The notes under the pieces were generated by a model. It was not told the DNA's origin, did no database searches, and saw only the letters and a list, made by a program, of their open reading frames with translations. From contig JAGWSK010000016.1 of NCBI GenBank assembly GCA_028869355.1, positions 1-24,644 on the forward strand: a stretch of DNA of 24,644 nt. The letters run 5' to 3'. The translations under genes were made by a program, and so were the position numbers. The DNA is from Alphaproteobacteria bacterium. Lineage in GTDB: Bacteria; Pseudomonadota; Alphaproteobacteria; Micropepsales; Micropepsaceae. This document shows positions 7,370 to 14,367 of this stretch, one piece after another (positions within the stretch are counted from its first letter, which is position 1; the number at the start of each line of letters is the position of its first letter).

Positions 7370-7591
7370 GTCTCTTCCTCCCACTTCAGGTGACGCCCGC
7401 CGAACTACACCCGCAGGGCTCCAACACACAATGGTTTGAACGAAATTGGCCGCTCACGTGGAATTTTTTACCGCCTCAGCCGCAAAGAACCCGCACCCGT
7501 CCCCGTTCACACACCAGGCGAATCCGCGAGCGGCAACGCTCTGGGCGCAACCACAAATGCGGCCTGTCTGGCCGGAAAAAGGAGTGAGCCA

Positions 7592-8005
7592 ATGCTGAAG
7601 AAGATCATTCTTGCGGCCGCGCTGGCGAGCGGCGCTGCCATAGCCGCGGTGCCTGCCGCTGCGCAGATCGCGGACGAAGGTGTGATGATCGATCGCATCG
7701 TCAACCCGGATGGTTCAATGACCATTACGCGCCGCTTCACCGCAGCCAGTGGCGAGTCCGTTGACGTCACCCGGACGTACCTGATCGGTTTTGCGGCCGT
7801 TCCTCCCGGGCAAGACCCGCTGTTCAATTCGCAGGCCAACAGGGTGAGTGGCGGAGTCGGCGGCGCGATCGGCGGCTATTATATTCTCGGCACCACGCCC
7901 GCAGACAACAAACCCCTGCCGCCGGAATGGTCACGGATGCCGTACACTTTTGTCTGGCCGGCACCGACGGTCACCGTCCACGAACCAGCACTCGTCGTTC
8001 CCTGA
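7592..8005 (+). CDS. Small exported protein of unknown function
   Basis: I do not recognise the family. The protein is 137 residues with a clear signal peptide: MLKK, a 16-residue Ala-rich core, and a cut after AAAQ near residue 25. The mature part has an apparent beta-rich start (DRIVNPDGSMTITRRFTAASGESVDVTRTYLIG), a Gly-rich stretch GGVGGAIGGYYILG at about residues 88-101 that could be a short hydrophobic hairpin or loop, and a Pro-rich tail ending in PALVVP. No cysteine is present. The ATG is supported by AAAAAGGAG 8 bases upstream, so the longer in-frame reading from 7436 is rejected. It is divergent from the GlcG/HbpS gene (about 220 bases between starts). A strong intrinsic terminator lies about 50 bases after its stop, which supports it as a complete single-gene unit. 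Confidence 0.8.
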   Translation: MLKKIILAAALASGAAIAAVPAAAQIADEGVMIDRIVNPDGSMTITRRFTAASGESVDVTRTYLIGFAAVPPGQDPLFNSQANRVSGGVGGAIGGYYILGTTPADNKPLPPEWSRMPYTFVWPAPTVTVHEPALVVP

Positions 8006-8015
8006 TATTGATGTT

Positions 8016-8048
8016 GCGCTTTCCTCCTCCGTTTACGGAGGAAAGCGC
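8016..8048. repeat. Perfect 12-bp inverted repeat downstream of small exported protein gene
   Basis: GCGCTTTCCTCC (8016-8027) pairs exactly with GGAGGAAAGCGC (8037-8048) over a 9-base spacer. An alternative register, CCTCCG-TTTA-CGGAGG, is also possible. It lies 10 bases after the stop of the 137-residue protein gene and just before a second hairpin that has a T-run. It has no T-run of its own, so it may protect the 3' end or act on the convergent transcript. Confidence 0.55.
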
Positions 8049-8056
8049 GCACAAAT

Positions 8057-8101
8057 TGCGGCACTTTGGGACTCTTAATCGCAAAGTGCCGCATGTTTTT
8101 T
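8057..8101 (+). terminator. Intrinsic terminator
   Basis: A perfect 12-bp stem, TGCGGCACTTTG (8057-8068) with CAAAGTGCCGCA (8082-8093), has a 13-base loop and is followed by TG and six T residues (8096-8101). This is a standard Rho-independent terminator for the plus-strand exported protein gene. On the minus strand the stem is not followed by a T-run, so it would be less effective for the convergent gene ending at 8116. Confidence 0.85.
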
Positions 8102-8115
8102 GCAATTGACGATAG

Positions 8116-8964
8116 TCAAAAATCCGGCCTGGCAGCCGTGGGAATTTTATAATCGTCCAGTCCGAAATAATCGGCATTGTTCTCGGCACAGGCGAATTCT
8201 TCGATCGGTGCGTTGTTCGCTTTGCGATAGCGCATTCTGCCGCCCCACGACGTGGTGAATGCGCCCGGATCTTCCACCCTGAACGACACTTCGATGCCTT
8301 TCCGGTCCGGGTTGATTTTCCAGCGCTCGACCACGTGAAGCTGTTTGGTATGCGGTGTGCGGTAGTTGTCGACAAAACTCAGGGGATGTTCGATCAGTCC
8401 GATGGTGTCGATCACCAGGGTGTCGCCGTTTTCGTAATGTCCGACGGATTCGCCGAACCAGTCCGGCCGCGGACTGGCGCTGTGCGGCCGATCGAGATAG
8501 ACGCGCCTGACAAGCTGGTCGCGCTCCCAGATCATCCAGACTTCCTTCGGCGCCTGCAGGAAATAGACTTTGGTCGGCACCAGCAATTGCGCCGGCACTC
8601 CGCCAGGCCAGCACAGGGATGTCGCAACGAATGGCGTGCGTCCACGCAGCACCGCGTCATTGGTTTTCTTCATCTGGGCCCTGGCCCAATCCTGCAGGAT
8701 CGGGCTGTTCAAATCCGCGACGCGATCGGACTTTTGTCCGGGCTGCAGATTGCCGATATGCGGATATTTCGGATCGTTGGTGACGGGCTTCGCGCCGCCT
8801 ACAGGATCGACATAGTCGGTGGCGTTGGTATTGATCATGTTCCAGCCGCCGCCCGCACCCATGAAATCGGGAATGCCCGGCTCCGGGGCCGAATTTGCCG
8901 CCGGGGCAAATGCCGCGGCACACAGACAACCCGCAATCGTCAACCACTTTCGCAATAGCTTCAT
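8116..8964 (-). CDS. Uncharacterised secreted family protein, copy A
   Basis: A 282-residue exported protein: signal peptide 1-25 with a cut near NSA, then PDFMGAGGGW. It belongs to the same family as the genes at 9009-9851 and 14368-15297. Shared landmarks in order are: (S/N/A)PILQ.W(A/S)R; a lone Cys in CWP.G.PA; VYF(L/V)Q(A/T)PKEV; HSA.P.P.W(F/Y)GESVGHYE.GDTLV(V/I)DT; (T/S)(L/F)VDN(Y/F)..PHT..LH..ER; and VEDPG(A/T)FTT.W, then CAEN near the end. This copy has one extra residue in the YENGDTLVID segment. I know similar sequences as unnamed hypothetical proteins, notably in Acidobacteria and Proteobacteria; the function is unknown to me. The start is supported by GGAGAAG upstream. It lies 44 bases after copy B on the same strand, so the two are probably co-transcribed. 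It ends RPDF. Confidence 0.85.
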   Translation of the reverse strand: MKLLRKWLTIAGCLCAAAFAPAANSAPEPGIPDFMGAGGGWNMINTNATDYVDPVGGAKPVTNDPKYPHIGNLQPGQKSDRVADLNSPILQDWARAQMKKTNDAVLRGRTPFVATSLCWPGGVPAQLLVPTKVYFLQAPKEVWMIWERDQLVRRVYLDRPHSASPRPDWFGESVGHYENGDTLVIDTIGLIEHPLSFVDNYRTPHTKQLHVVERWKINPDRKGIEVSFRVEDPGAFTTSWGGRMRYRKANNAPIEEFACAENNADYFGLDDYKIPTAARPDF

Positions 8965-9008
8965 TCTGGCTTCTCCAATTTGAAATCTTCCATCTGCGGC
9001 CTCGAGAT

Positions 9009-9851
9009 TTAGAAATCGCCGGTTCTGGCCTGCGGAATGGCGTCGAGGCCGTGATTGAAATGATCGCCATTATTCTCGGCACAGACGGTTTCGGGCATCG
9101 GCGCCGCGGTGACACGACGATAACGCTGCACCGCATTCCACGGGGTCGTAAATGCGCCCGGATCCTCGACGCGCAAATCGACTTCGAGGGTCTTGTCCCC
9201 ATCGGTCATGTGGTAGCGCTCGATAACGTGGAGCCGATCCGTGTGCGGAGTAAAGTAATTGTCCACGAATGTCCGCGTGTCGATGCCGACGGTATCGACC
9301 ACAAGGGTGTCTCCTTCGTAATGGCCGACCGACTCGCCGAACCAGGTGGGCTTCGGAGCCGCGGAATGATTCTGGTTCAGCCAGACATGCCGTACCTGAT
9401 GATCCTGCGTCCAGATCATCACCACTTCTTTCGGAGTCTGGAGAAAATAGACTGGCGTTGCGGGCAGTATGGAAAATCCCGGGACGCCGACCGGCCAGCA
9501 GCGCTCCTTGGGCAGCGCCACTTCTGCGCCCGATAGCGCCCGCAGATTGGCGCGCCGCAGCGCATCACGTGACCAGGGCTGCAGGATGGGATTGGAGAGG
9601 TCGGCGACACGATAGGCGGGGTGCGGATTGAGCGGATATTTGTAGAAGCTCAGATATGGGTGCGCCGGATCGGACCGGATGGGACCGGGTCCGCCTGGCG
9701 GTGGAATGAATTCATCTTCCGGCGTTTGCCAGCCGGTACCCGGATCCGGCGCGAAATCCGGCGCTGCCTCACCGGCTCGCGCAACGGTCATCATTCCCGC
9801 GCACAGCACGAAAGCCGCCGCCATCGATCCGTTCACCGCAAATCTGCGCAT
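9009..9851 (-). CDS. Uncharacterised secreted family protein, copy B
   Basis: A 280-residue exported protein, tandem paralogue of the gene just downstream. The signal peptide is MRRFAVNGSMAAAFVLCAG and onward, with a cut near ARA (about residue 26). The mature N-terminus is APDFAPDPGTGW, close to PPDFAPNPGVGW in copy C, so B and C are nearer each other than to A in this segment. The family core WFGESVGHYEGDTLVVDTVG and the RVEDPGAFTTPW segment are intact. The C-terminal region has CAENNGDHFNHG and ends ARTGDF. I prefer the ATG at 9851, which has GGTGGG a few bases upstream; starting at 9890 would add 13 residues with several Arg and no ribosome binding site. No catalytic triad, metal-binding cluster or nucleotide-binding motif stands out. 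Invariant acidic, His and Trp residues in the core are the best functional candidates. Confidence 0.85.
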   Translation of the reverse strand: MRRFAVNGSMAAAFVLCAGMMTVARAGEAAPDFAPDPGTGWQTPEDEFIPPPGGPGPIRSDPAHPYLSFYKYPLNPHPAYRVADLSNPILQPWSRDALRRANLRALSGAEVALPKERCWPVGVPGFSILPATPVYFLQTPKEVVMIWTQDHQVRHVWLNQNHSAAPKPTWFGESVGHYEGDTLVVDTVGIDTRTFVDNYFTPHTDRLHVIERYHMTDGDKTLEVDLRVEDPGAFTTPWNAVQRYRRVTAAPMPETVCAENNGDHFNHGLDAIPQARTGDF

Positions 9852-9986
9852 CCGGCCCACCCGTATTTGACGGCGAAGGACTAAACCCATGCGGCGCGGC
9901 GGCGCAAGTCAAGAGCAGGTTGTAACCCTCTTGCCGTGAAGCCAGCGGTGCGGCAACCCTGGTGTCGAAATTCGCCAGGACCTTCC

Positions 9987-10115
9987 ATGCCGGACACAGC
10001 CGATCGCGTCATCCGCCGCCTCGACGAACTGGTCGACGCAAAGGTCAAATTCAGCTGGGAAGAGCAACAAGGCAAAAACATGGTCAACAAAGTGACCATG
10101 GAGAAGAAGAGCTGA
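9987..10115 (+). CDS. Predicted 42-residue small protein with its own terminator
   Basis: A short ORF that common length cut-offs miss. It starts ATG at 9987 with CAGGA 6 bases upstream and ends TGA at 10113-10115. The product begins MPDTADRVIRRLDELVDAKV and continues KFSWEEQQGKNMVNKVTMEKKS: a probable amphipathic helix, one Trp, no Cys, highly charged, no signal or membrane segment. Third-position GC is high, as in the neighbouring genes. A canonical Rho-independent terminator begins 25 bases after the stop. With the preceding gene divergent, this gives a complete gene-sized unit in an otherwise empty stretch. I do not recognise the family; a small cytoplasmic regulator or structural protein is possible. 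The alternative is a small RNA with a chance ORF ending at the same terminator. Confidence 0.6.
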   Translation: MPDTADRVIRRLDELVDAKVKFSWEEQQGKNMVNKVTMEKKS

Positions 10116-10140
10116 TCAGCTCAGCTGAAGGCAATCTCTC

Positions 10141-10173
10141 GAGAGCCGCCAGTTTTGGCGGCCCTCGTTTTTT
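10141..10173 (+). terminator. Intrinsic terminator after 42-residue ORF
   Basis: GAGAGCCGCC (10141-10150) pairs with GGCGGCCCTC (10157-10166), with one A-C mismatch, over a 6-base loop (AGTTTT). A G and six T residues (10168-10173) follow. This is a textbook plus-strand Rho-independent terminator. It lies between the small ORF and the DedA gene, so it separates DedA transcription from the small upstream unit. Confidence 0.88.
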
Positions 10174-10249
10174 GCGGTCTCCGTCGCCATATATTTGTCA
10201 CCCCGGCTCGGCATGGATTCGTTAAGACCAGAGGGAAACGCCGGAACTC

Positions 10250-10876
10250 ATGGAACATCTCGCCGCAGAGCTGCTCGCCTTCATCAAAGCAAATCCCGGG
10301 TGGGCCATGTCCGTGATCGCGATCACGGCCTTTGGCGAATCCTTTGCATTTCTCAGCCTGCTGTTTCCGGGAACGGCGATTCTGGTGGCCTCCGGCGGAT
10401 TGGTGCAGGCCGGCGTCATTCCGTTCTTTTCAACCGCAATTGCCGGCATTGTCGGGGCAGTCCTCGGAGATGCGATCTCGTTCTGGCTCGGTCAGAAATT
10501 TGGACCGTTACTGCCTGGGGTTTGGCCGTTTCGCCGACACCCCGAAATGCTTGAGCGCGGCGCCGCGTTTTTCCGTCGCTTCGGTGGTCTGAGTGTGTTT
10601 ATCGGGCGGTTTTTCGGACCATTGCGCGCCGTCATTCCCCTTGCAGCAGGCACGTTGCACATGCCGGTCGGCCTGTTTTACGTCGCCAATATCCTGTCGG
10701 CGCTGATCTGGGCGCCCGCGCTGATCTTCTCGGGGCAACTGATCACGCTGATCACACATTCTCTGCTGCGCAGCGGCACCAGCAGCTTCATGCTCGTTGC
10801 CACCGCCGTCGCGGCGATTGTGATTGTGGCTGTTCTCTATCTCTTGCGGCGCCGTATCGCGCCAGACAGGAAATGA
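10250..10876 (+). CDS. DedA-family membrane protein
   Basis: A 208-residue polytopic inner-membrane protein of the DedA/VTT (SNARE-associated) family, whose members are linked to undecaprenyl-phosphate or phospholipid flipping and to envelope fitness. The order of features fits: an N-terminal re-entrant region with the acidic residue in AFGESFAFLSLLFPG; GAVLGDAISFWLGQKFG at about residues 66-82; the helix ERGAAFFRRFGGLSVFIGRFFGPLRAVIPLAAG (about 101-133) with the conserved Arg residues of FIGRF and PLR; then a segment with FYVANILSALIWAPALIFSG; and a final C-terminal membrane helix. The ATG at 10250 has only a weak GGA upstream. The next gene overlaps its stop by four bases (ATGA). Confidence 0.93.
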   Translation: MEHLAAELLAFIKANPGWAMSVIAITAFGESFAFLSLLFPGTAILVASGGLVQAGVIPFFSTAIAGIVGAVLGDAISFWLGQKFGPLLPGVWPFRRHPEMLERGAAFFRRFGGLSVFIGRFFGPLRAVIPLAAGTLHMPVGLFYVANILSALIWAPALIFSGQLITLITHSLLRSGTSSFMLVATAVAAIVIVAVLYLLRRRIAPDRK

Positions 10877-11157
10877 CCATGCGCATTGTTTTCGCTGGAT
10901 CCGGCGGTCTTACGTGGAAGACAAAATTGATCATTGGCCTTGCGCTCGGCCTGTCGGTTGCGCTGCTGACGCTGATGGCACTCCTCGCTCTTGGGGCGCT
11001 ATTGTTCCTGCTGCCCGCCTTCGTTCTCGGCGCGGTCATTTACGCGTTTTTGCCAAAGCGCAGGACCGCCCCGCGGCGTCGAGGCGAACCGGACGTGCTG
11101 GAAGGACATTATCGGGTTGTTGACCCGGACGACGGCAATCGCCTTCCGCGCGACTGA
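10873..11157 (+). CDS. Small membrane protein overlapping dedA-like gene
   Basis: A 94-residue protein (92 if the second ATG at 10879 is used). It has one long hydrophobic stretch from about residue 18 to 60, probably two closely spaced membrane helices around LIIGLALGLSVALLTLMALLALGALLFLLPAFVLGAVIYAF. A basic segment (PKRRTAPRRRGE) follows, then an acidic tail containing EGHYRVVDPDD. The positive patch after the helices implies a cytoplasmic C-terminus. Its first ATG overlaps the DedA stop codon (ATGA). AGGA sits 8 bases before the second ATG, so 10879 may be the true start. Tight coupling suggests it works with the DedA protein. I recognise no family beyond a generic small alphaproteobacterial membrane protein. 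Confidence 0.78.
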   Translation: MTMRIVFAGSGGLTWKTKLIIGLALGLSVALLTLMALLALGALLFLLPAFVLGAVIYAFLPKRRTAPRRRGEPDVLEGHYRVVDPDDGNRLPRD

Positions 11158-11333
11158 AGTTCAGGATTGCAAATAGACGTCGGTGGAGGCGCGCGGCAGC
11201 GGCCTGGAATTTTCCGGCATAACACGTCCATGAAGATCGCGGACCCCGCGCAGCCGGTATCGCAGGATTGCGCTCCGCGGCAAACACTTCCTGTCCGATT
11301 TAAAAACCAAATTTTCCAAATTGTCCCGGCGAT

Positions 11334-11364
11334 AAAAAATCCGGTCGCGTTCCGCTTGCGATCC
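11334..11364 (-). terminator. Possible weak intrinsic terminator after TPR gene
   Basis: Read on the minus strand, GGATCGC and GCGACC can pair with one bulge over a 9-base loop (11343-11364), followed by GGA and six T residues (complement of 11334-11339). The stem is short and starts at the TPR gene's stop codon, so this is a tentative call. Confidence 0.4.
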
Positions 11365-12110
11365 TATTTCAACCCCATGAGCTCGGCGGTTGCGCCCATA
11401 CGCTCAAACGACGCGAATGGGCATTTTTCCGCAGCACCTTGAAGCAGCGGTCTGGCTGCGGCCGTGTTGCCATGCGCAAGGTCCTGCTCGGCGACATAAA
11501 AATCGGCATCGCAGAGCCGTTCCACCACGCGTGTGGGATCGCCCAGCAGCGCCGCGGCGTTGACCGACTCAGGCGTCCCATCACCCATGAGGTATCTGAT
11601 TACCGGGCCAGGCCATTGCGCGAGATCGAGTTGCGCGGCATTGGCCCGCAGCGAGTGATTATCCGTATCCGGAACATGAGCCATCTCGCGTGCCAGCGAC
11701 AGCCATAACACATTATACGGCCAGATTTTCAATTCGGCGCTTCTGCTGAGATCGGTAGCCGCTTTCGCACTTTCCCCGCGCACCAGCTCAAAATAGCCGC
11801 GATAGGCATACGCGTCGGCGTCATAGGGGCTTTGCAGTGCGACGGCGTAATTCAGATCCTCTTGAGCCCCGTCGTAATCGCCGGTGGTCGCTTTGGCCAC
11901 GCCGCGATAGGCAAAGGCTTGCGCACGCCCCGCAAGGTTCAAATCATCTCCATTCAACGCATTGGTGAAGAGGCCGATCGCATCGTCATATTTGCCGGCC
12001 CGGGCGGCGAGGACCGCGTTGTTGGCATCGTCGATACCGGCGGCCAGCGCACCACCGGCACAGGCAAGCACCGCGAGTAGTGGTAACGCGACGCGCGAGC
12101 CACCGGCCAT
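11364..12110 (-). CDS. Exported TPR-repeat protein
   Basis: A 248-residue protein with a signal peptide (residues 1-23, cut near LAA). Tandem tetratricopeptide-like helical pairs run from about residue 25: ANNAVLAARAGKYDDAIGLFTNAL, then AFAYRGVAKATTGDYDGAQEDLNYAVAL, then AYAYRGYFELVRGESAKAATDLSRSAEL. The C-terminal half, with DFYVAEQDLAHGNTAAARPLLQGAAEKC, looks like a further degenerate repeat. The layout resembles periplasmic NlpI-type adaptors, which bind peptidoglycan enzymes, but the lipobox is absent and I cannot assign a partner. The ATG is well supported by GGAGAA 7 bases upstream. It is followed by a possible weak terminator and preceded on the same strand by the methyltransferase gene, about 75 bases away. 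Confidence 0.85.
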   Translation of the reverse strand: MAGGSRVALPLLAVLACAGGALAAGIDDANNAVLAARAGKYDDAIGLFTNALNGDDLNLAGRAQAFAYRGVAKATTGDYDGAQEDLNYAVALQSPYDADAYAYRGYFELVRGESAKAATDLSRSAELKIWPYNVLWLSLAREMAHVPDTDNHSLRANAAQLDLAQWPGPVIRYLMGDGTPESVNAAALLGDPTRVVERLCDADFYVAEQDLAHGNTAAARPLLQGAAEKCPFASFERMGATAELMGLK

Positions 12111-12186
12111 ATCGGTTCTCCAGCTGTACGGCGTCAGTCTAAACTCACCTGCTGCCGGTTGAAAGCGAACCTTCTGTAATCCGCAT

Positions 12187-13029
12187 TCAGGTTAAGGCGC
12201 GCACCAACCACGCCGCAGAGGTGAGAAAAATCCCATCCGGTCCCACTTCGGCGGACAGACGCTCCGTGACTGCCTCTCGCACTCTTTGCCGCGTCGCCTC
12301 ATCGGCGTTGGCCAAATTGCGCTGCAGCGGCCCCGAGTCGATCACCGAAGATGCCGCCTCTTCCGGCGTTGCCCCGGCAAAAGTCCGCGCATCGAGCTTT
12401 TCGATCTCGATAGCGCAGAATCCGGCCCCGCCCAGCACCTGTTTGATCCGGTCGGGCAAACGCAATGAAAACCTGCCGGGCGCATTGGGATCGGCCGGCG
12501 GTGCTGCAGGCAGAAACGGCCTGGCTGTGCTTTCCGGAATGCTGGCCCACAGATGTTCGGCCGGCGAACGCCAGCAGGCAAACGCAATGCGCGCGCGCTT
12601 CTTCAGTGTACGGCGGATATTGACGAACGCGGCGACCGGATCGGCGAAGAACATCACTCCCAATTGCGAAAAGCCGAGATCGAACACCTGTTTTTCAAAA
12701 CCATATTCGGCCGCATCCGCCTGCACGAATTGCGCGTTACTGCGCGCGGCTTCGGCCCGTTTGCGTGCGAGTTCCAGCATCGGGCCGGAAAGATCGATCC
12801 CAACCGCCTTGCCGTTCGGCCCGACGCGCGCTGCCAGCATCAGTGTCGTCGTACCCGCGCCGCAGCCGATATCCAGCACCGCCTCGTTCGGTTTCGCTGC
12901 CGCCCATTCCATGAGTGGCGCAGTGATCCCGGCGTGATCGCGGTCGCGCTTTTCCTGATGTTTTGCCCAGGCCTGCCCGATCGGGCCATTCCAATAGGCA
13001 ATCTGTGCCGCGTTGGGCGATGCACTCAT
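12187..13029 (-). CDS. Class I SAM-dependent methyltransferase
   Basis: A 280-residue cytoplasmic enzyme. Motif I is VLDIGCGAGTTTLMLA (51-66), the SAM-binding Gly-rich loop. The acidic end of strand 2 is in KAVGIDLSGPMLELARKR, and DLGFSQLGVMFFADPVAAFVNIRRTLKKRARIAFACW is the post-II/III region. The N-terminal NAAQIAYWNGPIGQAWAKHQEKRD is typical of a widespread alphaproteobacterial subfamily related to UbiE/Methyltransf_11 enzymes; the acceptor is unknown. Its ATG overlaps the argG stop codon in the arrangement ATGA, so it is almost certainly translated from the argG message. There is only a weak GGA before the start, consistent with coupling. No arginine-related substrate can be inferred from position alone. 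Confidence 0.92.
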   Translation of the reverse strand: MSASPNAAQIAYWNGPIGQAWAKHQEKRDRDHAGITAPLMEWAAAKPNEAVLDIGCGAGTTTLMLAARVGPNGKAVGIDLSGPMLELARKRAEAARSNAQFVQADAAEYGFEKQVFDLGFSQLGVMFFADPVAAFVNIRRTLKKRARIAFACWRSPAEHLWASIPESTARPFLPAAPPADPNAPGRFSLRLPDRIKQVLGGAGFCAIEIEKLDARTFAGATPEEAASSVIDSGPLQRNLANADEATRQRVREAVTERLSAEVGPDGIFLTSAAWLVRALT

Positions 13030-14258
13030 GTTCCGCGCCGTTTGCGCCGCGACGCGAGTGTACGCAACCGCAAGGCATTCAACCTGATGAACCCGGCCGC
13101 ATCCTTTTGATCATAGGCGCCGCGGTCATCCTCAAAGGTGACGAGAGTCTGCGAATAGAGCGATTCCGGCGATGAGCGCCCGGCGACCGTCACATTGCCC
13201 TTGTACAATTTCAGCCGCACTTCTCCGGTCACGAATTGCTGGCTGTGGTCGATCGCGGCCTGCAGCATCTCGCGTTCCGGCGAAAACCAGAATCCGTTGT
13301 AGATCAGTTCTGCATAACGCGGCATCAGCTCGTCTTTCAGATGCGCCGAACCGCGGTCCAGCGCCAGCGATTCGATGGCGCGATGGGCTGCGAGCAGAAT
13401 TGTGCCGCCGGGGGTTTCATAAACGCCGCGCGACTTCATACCGACGAAACGGTTCTCCACCAGATCGACACGGCCGATGCCATTCGCCTTTCCAAGCTCA
13501 TTCAACCGTGTCAGCAGCGTGGCGGGCGACAGATTTTTGCCGTCAATCGAAACTGCATCGCCGTGTTGAAAGCCGATCGTGACGGTCGTGGGACGATCAG
13601 GCGCCTCTTCCGGCGAGAGCGTCCGCTGATAGACCACGGATTCGGCCTCCGTTGCCGGGTCCTCGAGCACTTTCCCTTCCGATGAGGAGTGCAGCAGATT
13701 GGCATCGACTGAGAACGGCGCTTCACCGCGTTTGTCCCTGGCGATGGGAATCTGGTGCGCTTCGGCAAATTCGAGCAGCTTCGTGCGCGAATTCAGGTCC
13801 CATTCGCGCCAGGGCGCAATGATGCGAATATCCGGATTCAGCGCGTAGTAGGACAGCTCAAACCGGACCTGGTCATTGCCTTTGCCGGTTGCGCCATGCG
13901 CCACCGCATCCGCTCCCGTTTTTTGCGCGATCTCGATCTGTTTCTTCGCAATCAGCGGCCGCGCGATTGAGGTGCCGAGCAAATAGACGCCCTCGTAAAG
14001 AGCGTTGGCGCGAAACATTGGAAACACATAATCCCGGACGAATTCTTCGCGCAGATCTTCAATGAAGATGTTTTGCGGCCGGATACCAAGCAGCTGCGCC
14101 TTGGCCCGCGCCGGTTCGAGTTCTTCACCCTGTCCGAGATCGGCCGTAAAGGTCACAACTTCACAGCGGTACTCCGTTTGCAGCCACTTCAGAATGACCG
14201 ATGTATCGAGGCCGCCGGAATAGGCGAGCACCACCTTCTTAACGTCTGATTTTGACAA
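13026..14258 (-). CDS. argG: Argininosuccinate synthase
   Basis: A 410-residue cytoplasmic enzyme that joins citrulline and aspartate with ATP to make argininosuccinate, the seventh step of arginine synthesis. The ATP-binding P-loop AYSGGLDTSV is at residues 13-22. Further family signatures are HGATGKGNDQVRFE, IAPWREW and GRVDLVENRFVGMKSRGVYETPGG. Length matches the family (about 400), with an extra basic tail, RTLASRRKRRGT. The start is TTG: the codon before it is an in-frame stop, no ATG or GTG can serve, and GGAG lies 6 bases upstream, while the product begins exactly where ArgG proteins begin. The stop overlaps the methyltransferase start. The gene is divergent from family copy C, about 110 bases apart. 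Confidence 0.98.
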   Translation of the reverse strand: MSKSDVKKVVLAYSGGLDTSVILKWLQTEYRCEVVTFTADLGQGEELEPARAKAQLLGIRPQNIFIEDLREEFVRDYVFPMFRANALYEGVYLLGTSIARPLIAKKQIEIAQKTGADAVAHGATGKGNDQVRFELSYYALNPDIRIIAPWREWDLNSRTKLLEFAEAHQIPIARDKRGEAPFSVDANLLHSSSEGKVLEDPATEAESVVYQRTLSPEEAPDRPTTVTIGFQHGDAVSIDGKNLSPATLLTRLNELGKANGIGRVDLVENRFVGMKSRGVYETPGGTILLAAHRAIESLALDRGSAHLKDELMPRYAELIYNGFWFSPEREMLQAAIDHSQQFVTGEVRLKLYKGNVTVAGRSSPESLYSQTLVTFEDDRGAYDQKDAAGFIRLNALRLRTLASRRKRRGT

Positions 14259-14268
14259 TCACATCTCC
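14256..14268 (-). promoter_or_regulatory. argG ribosome binding site with start-stop element and TTG start
   Basis: Read on the minus strand the order is GGAG (14265-14268), ATG (14262-14264), TGA (14259-14261), TTG (14256-14258). The Shine-Dalgarno is well spaced for the TTG and too close for the ATG, and the ATG is followed at once by a stop. This fixes the argG start at TTG and creates a minimal ATG-TGA ORF in the same frame. Confidence 0.8.
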
Positions 14269-14367
14269 AGTAGAGACAGGCGAGAACGAACTCCTACCCT
14301 CCACTGGACCCTCGCGTCAAAATCCCCGTATCATCGCCCGACACCGGTATTTTCTCCTGGAAAGACC

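Noticed and set aside
8335..8958. 207-codon plus-strand ORF opposite family copy A (similar one at 8895-9536)
   Set aside because: Long antisense frames recur opposite these paralogues because of shared codon use, not because of a gene.
11158..11363. Gap between the small membrane protein and the TPR gene, with a 91-codon plus-strand ORF from 11167
   Set aside because: The ORF runs deep into the antisense TPR gene and begins without a ribosome binding site; no other structure apart from the possible weak terminator at its right end.
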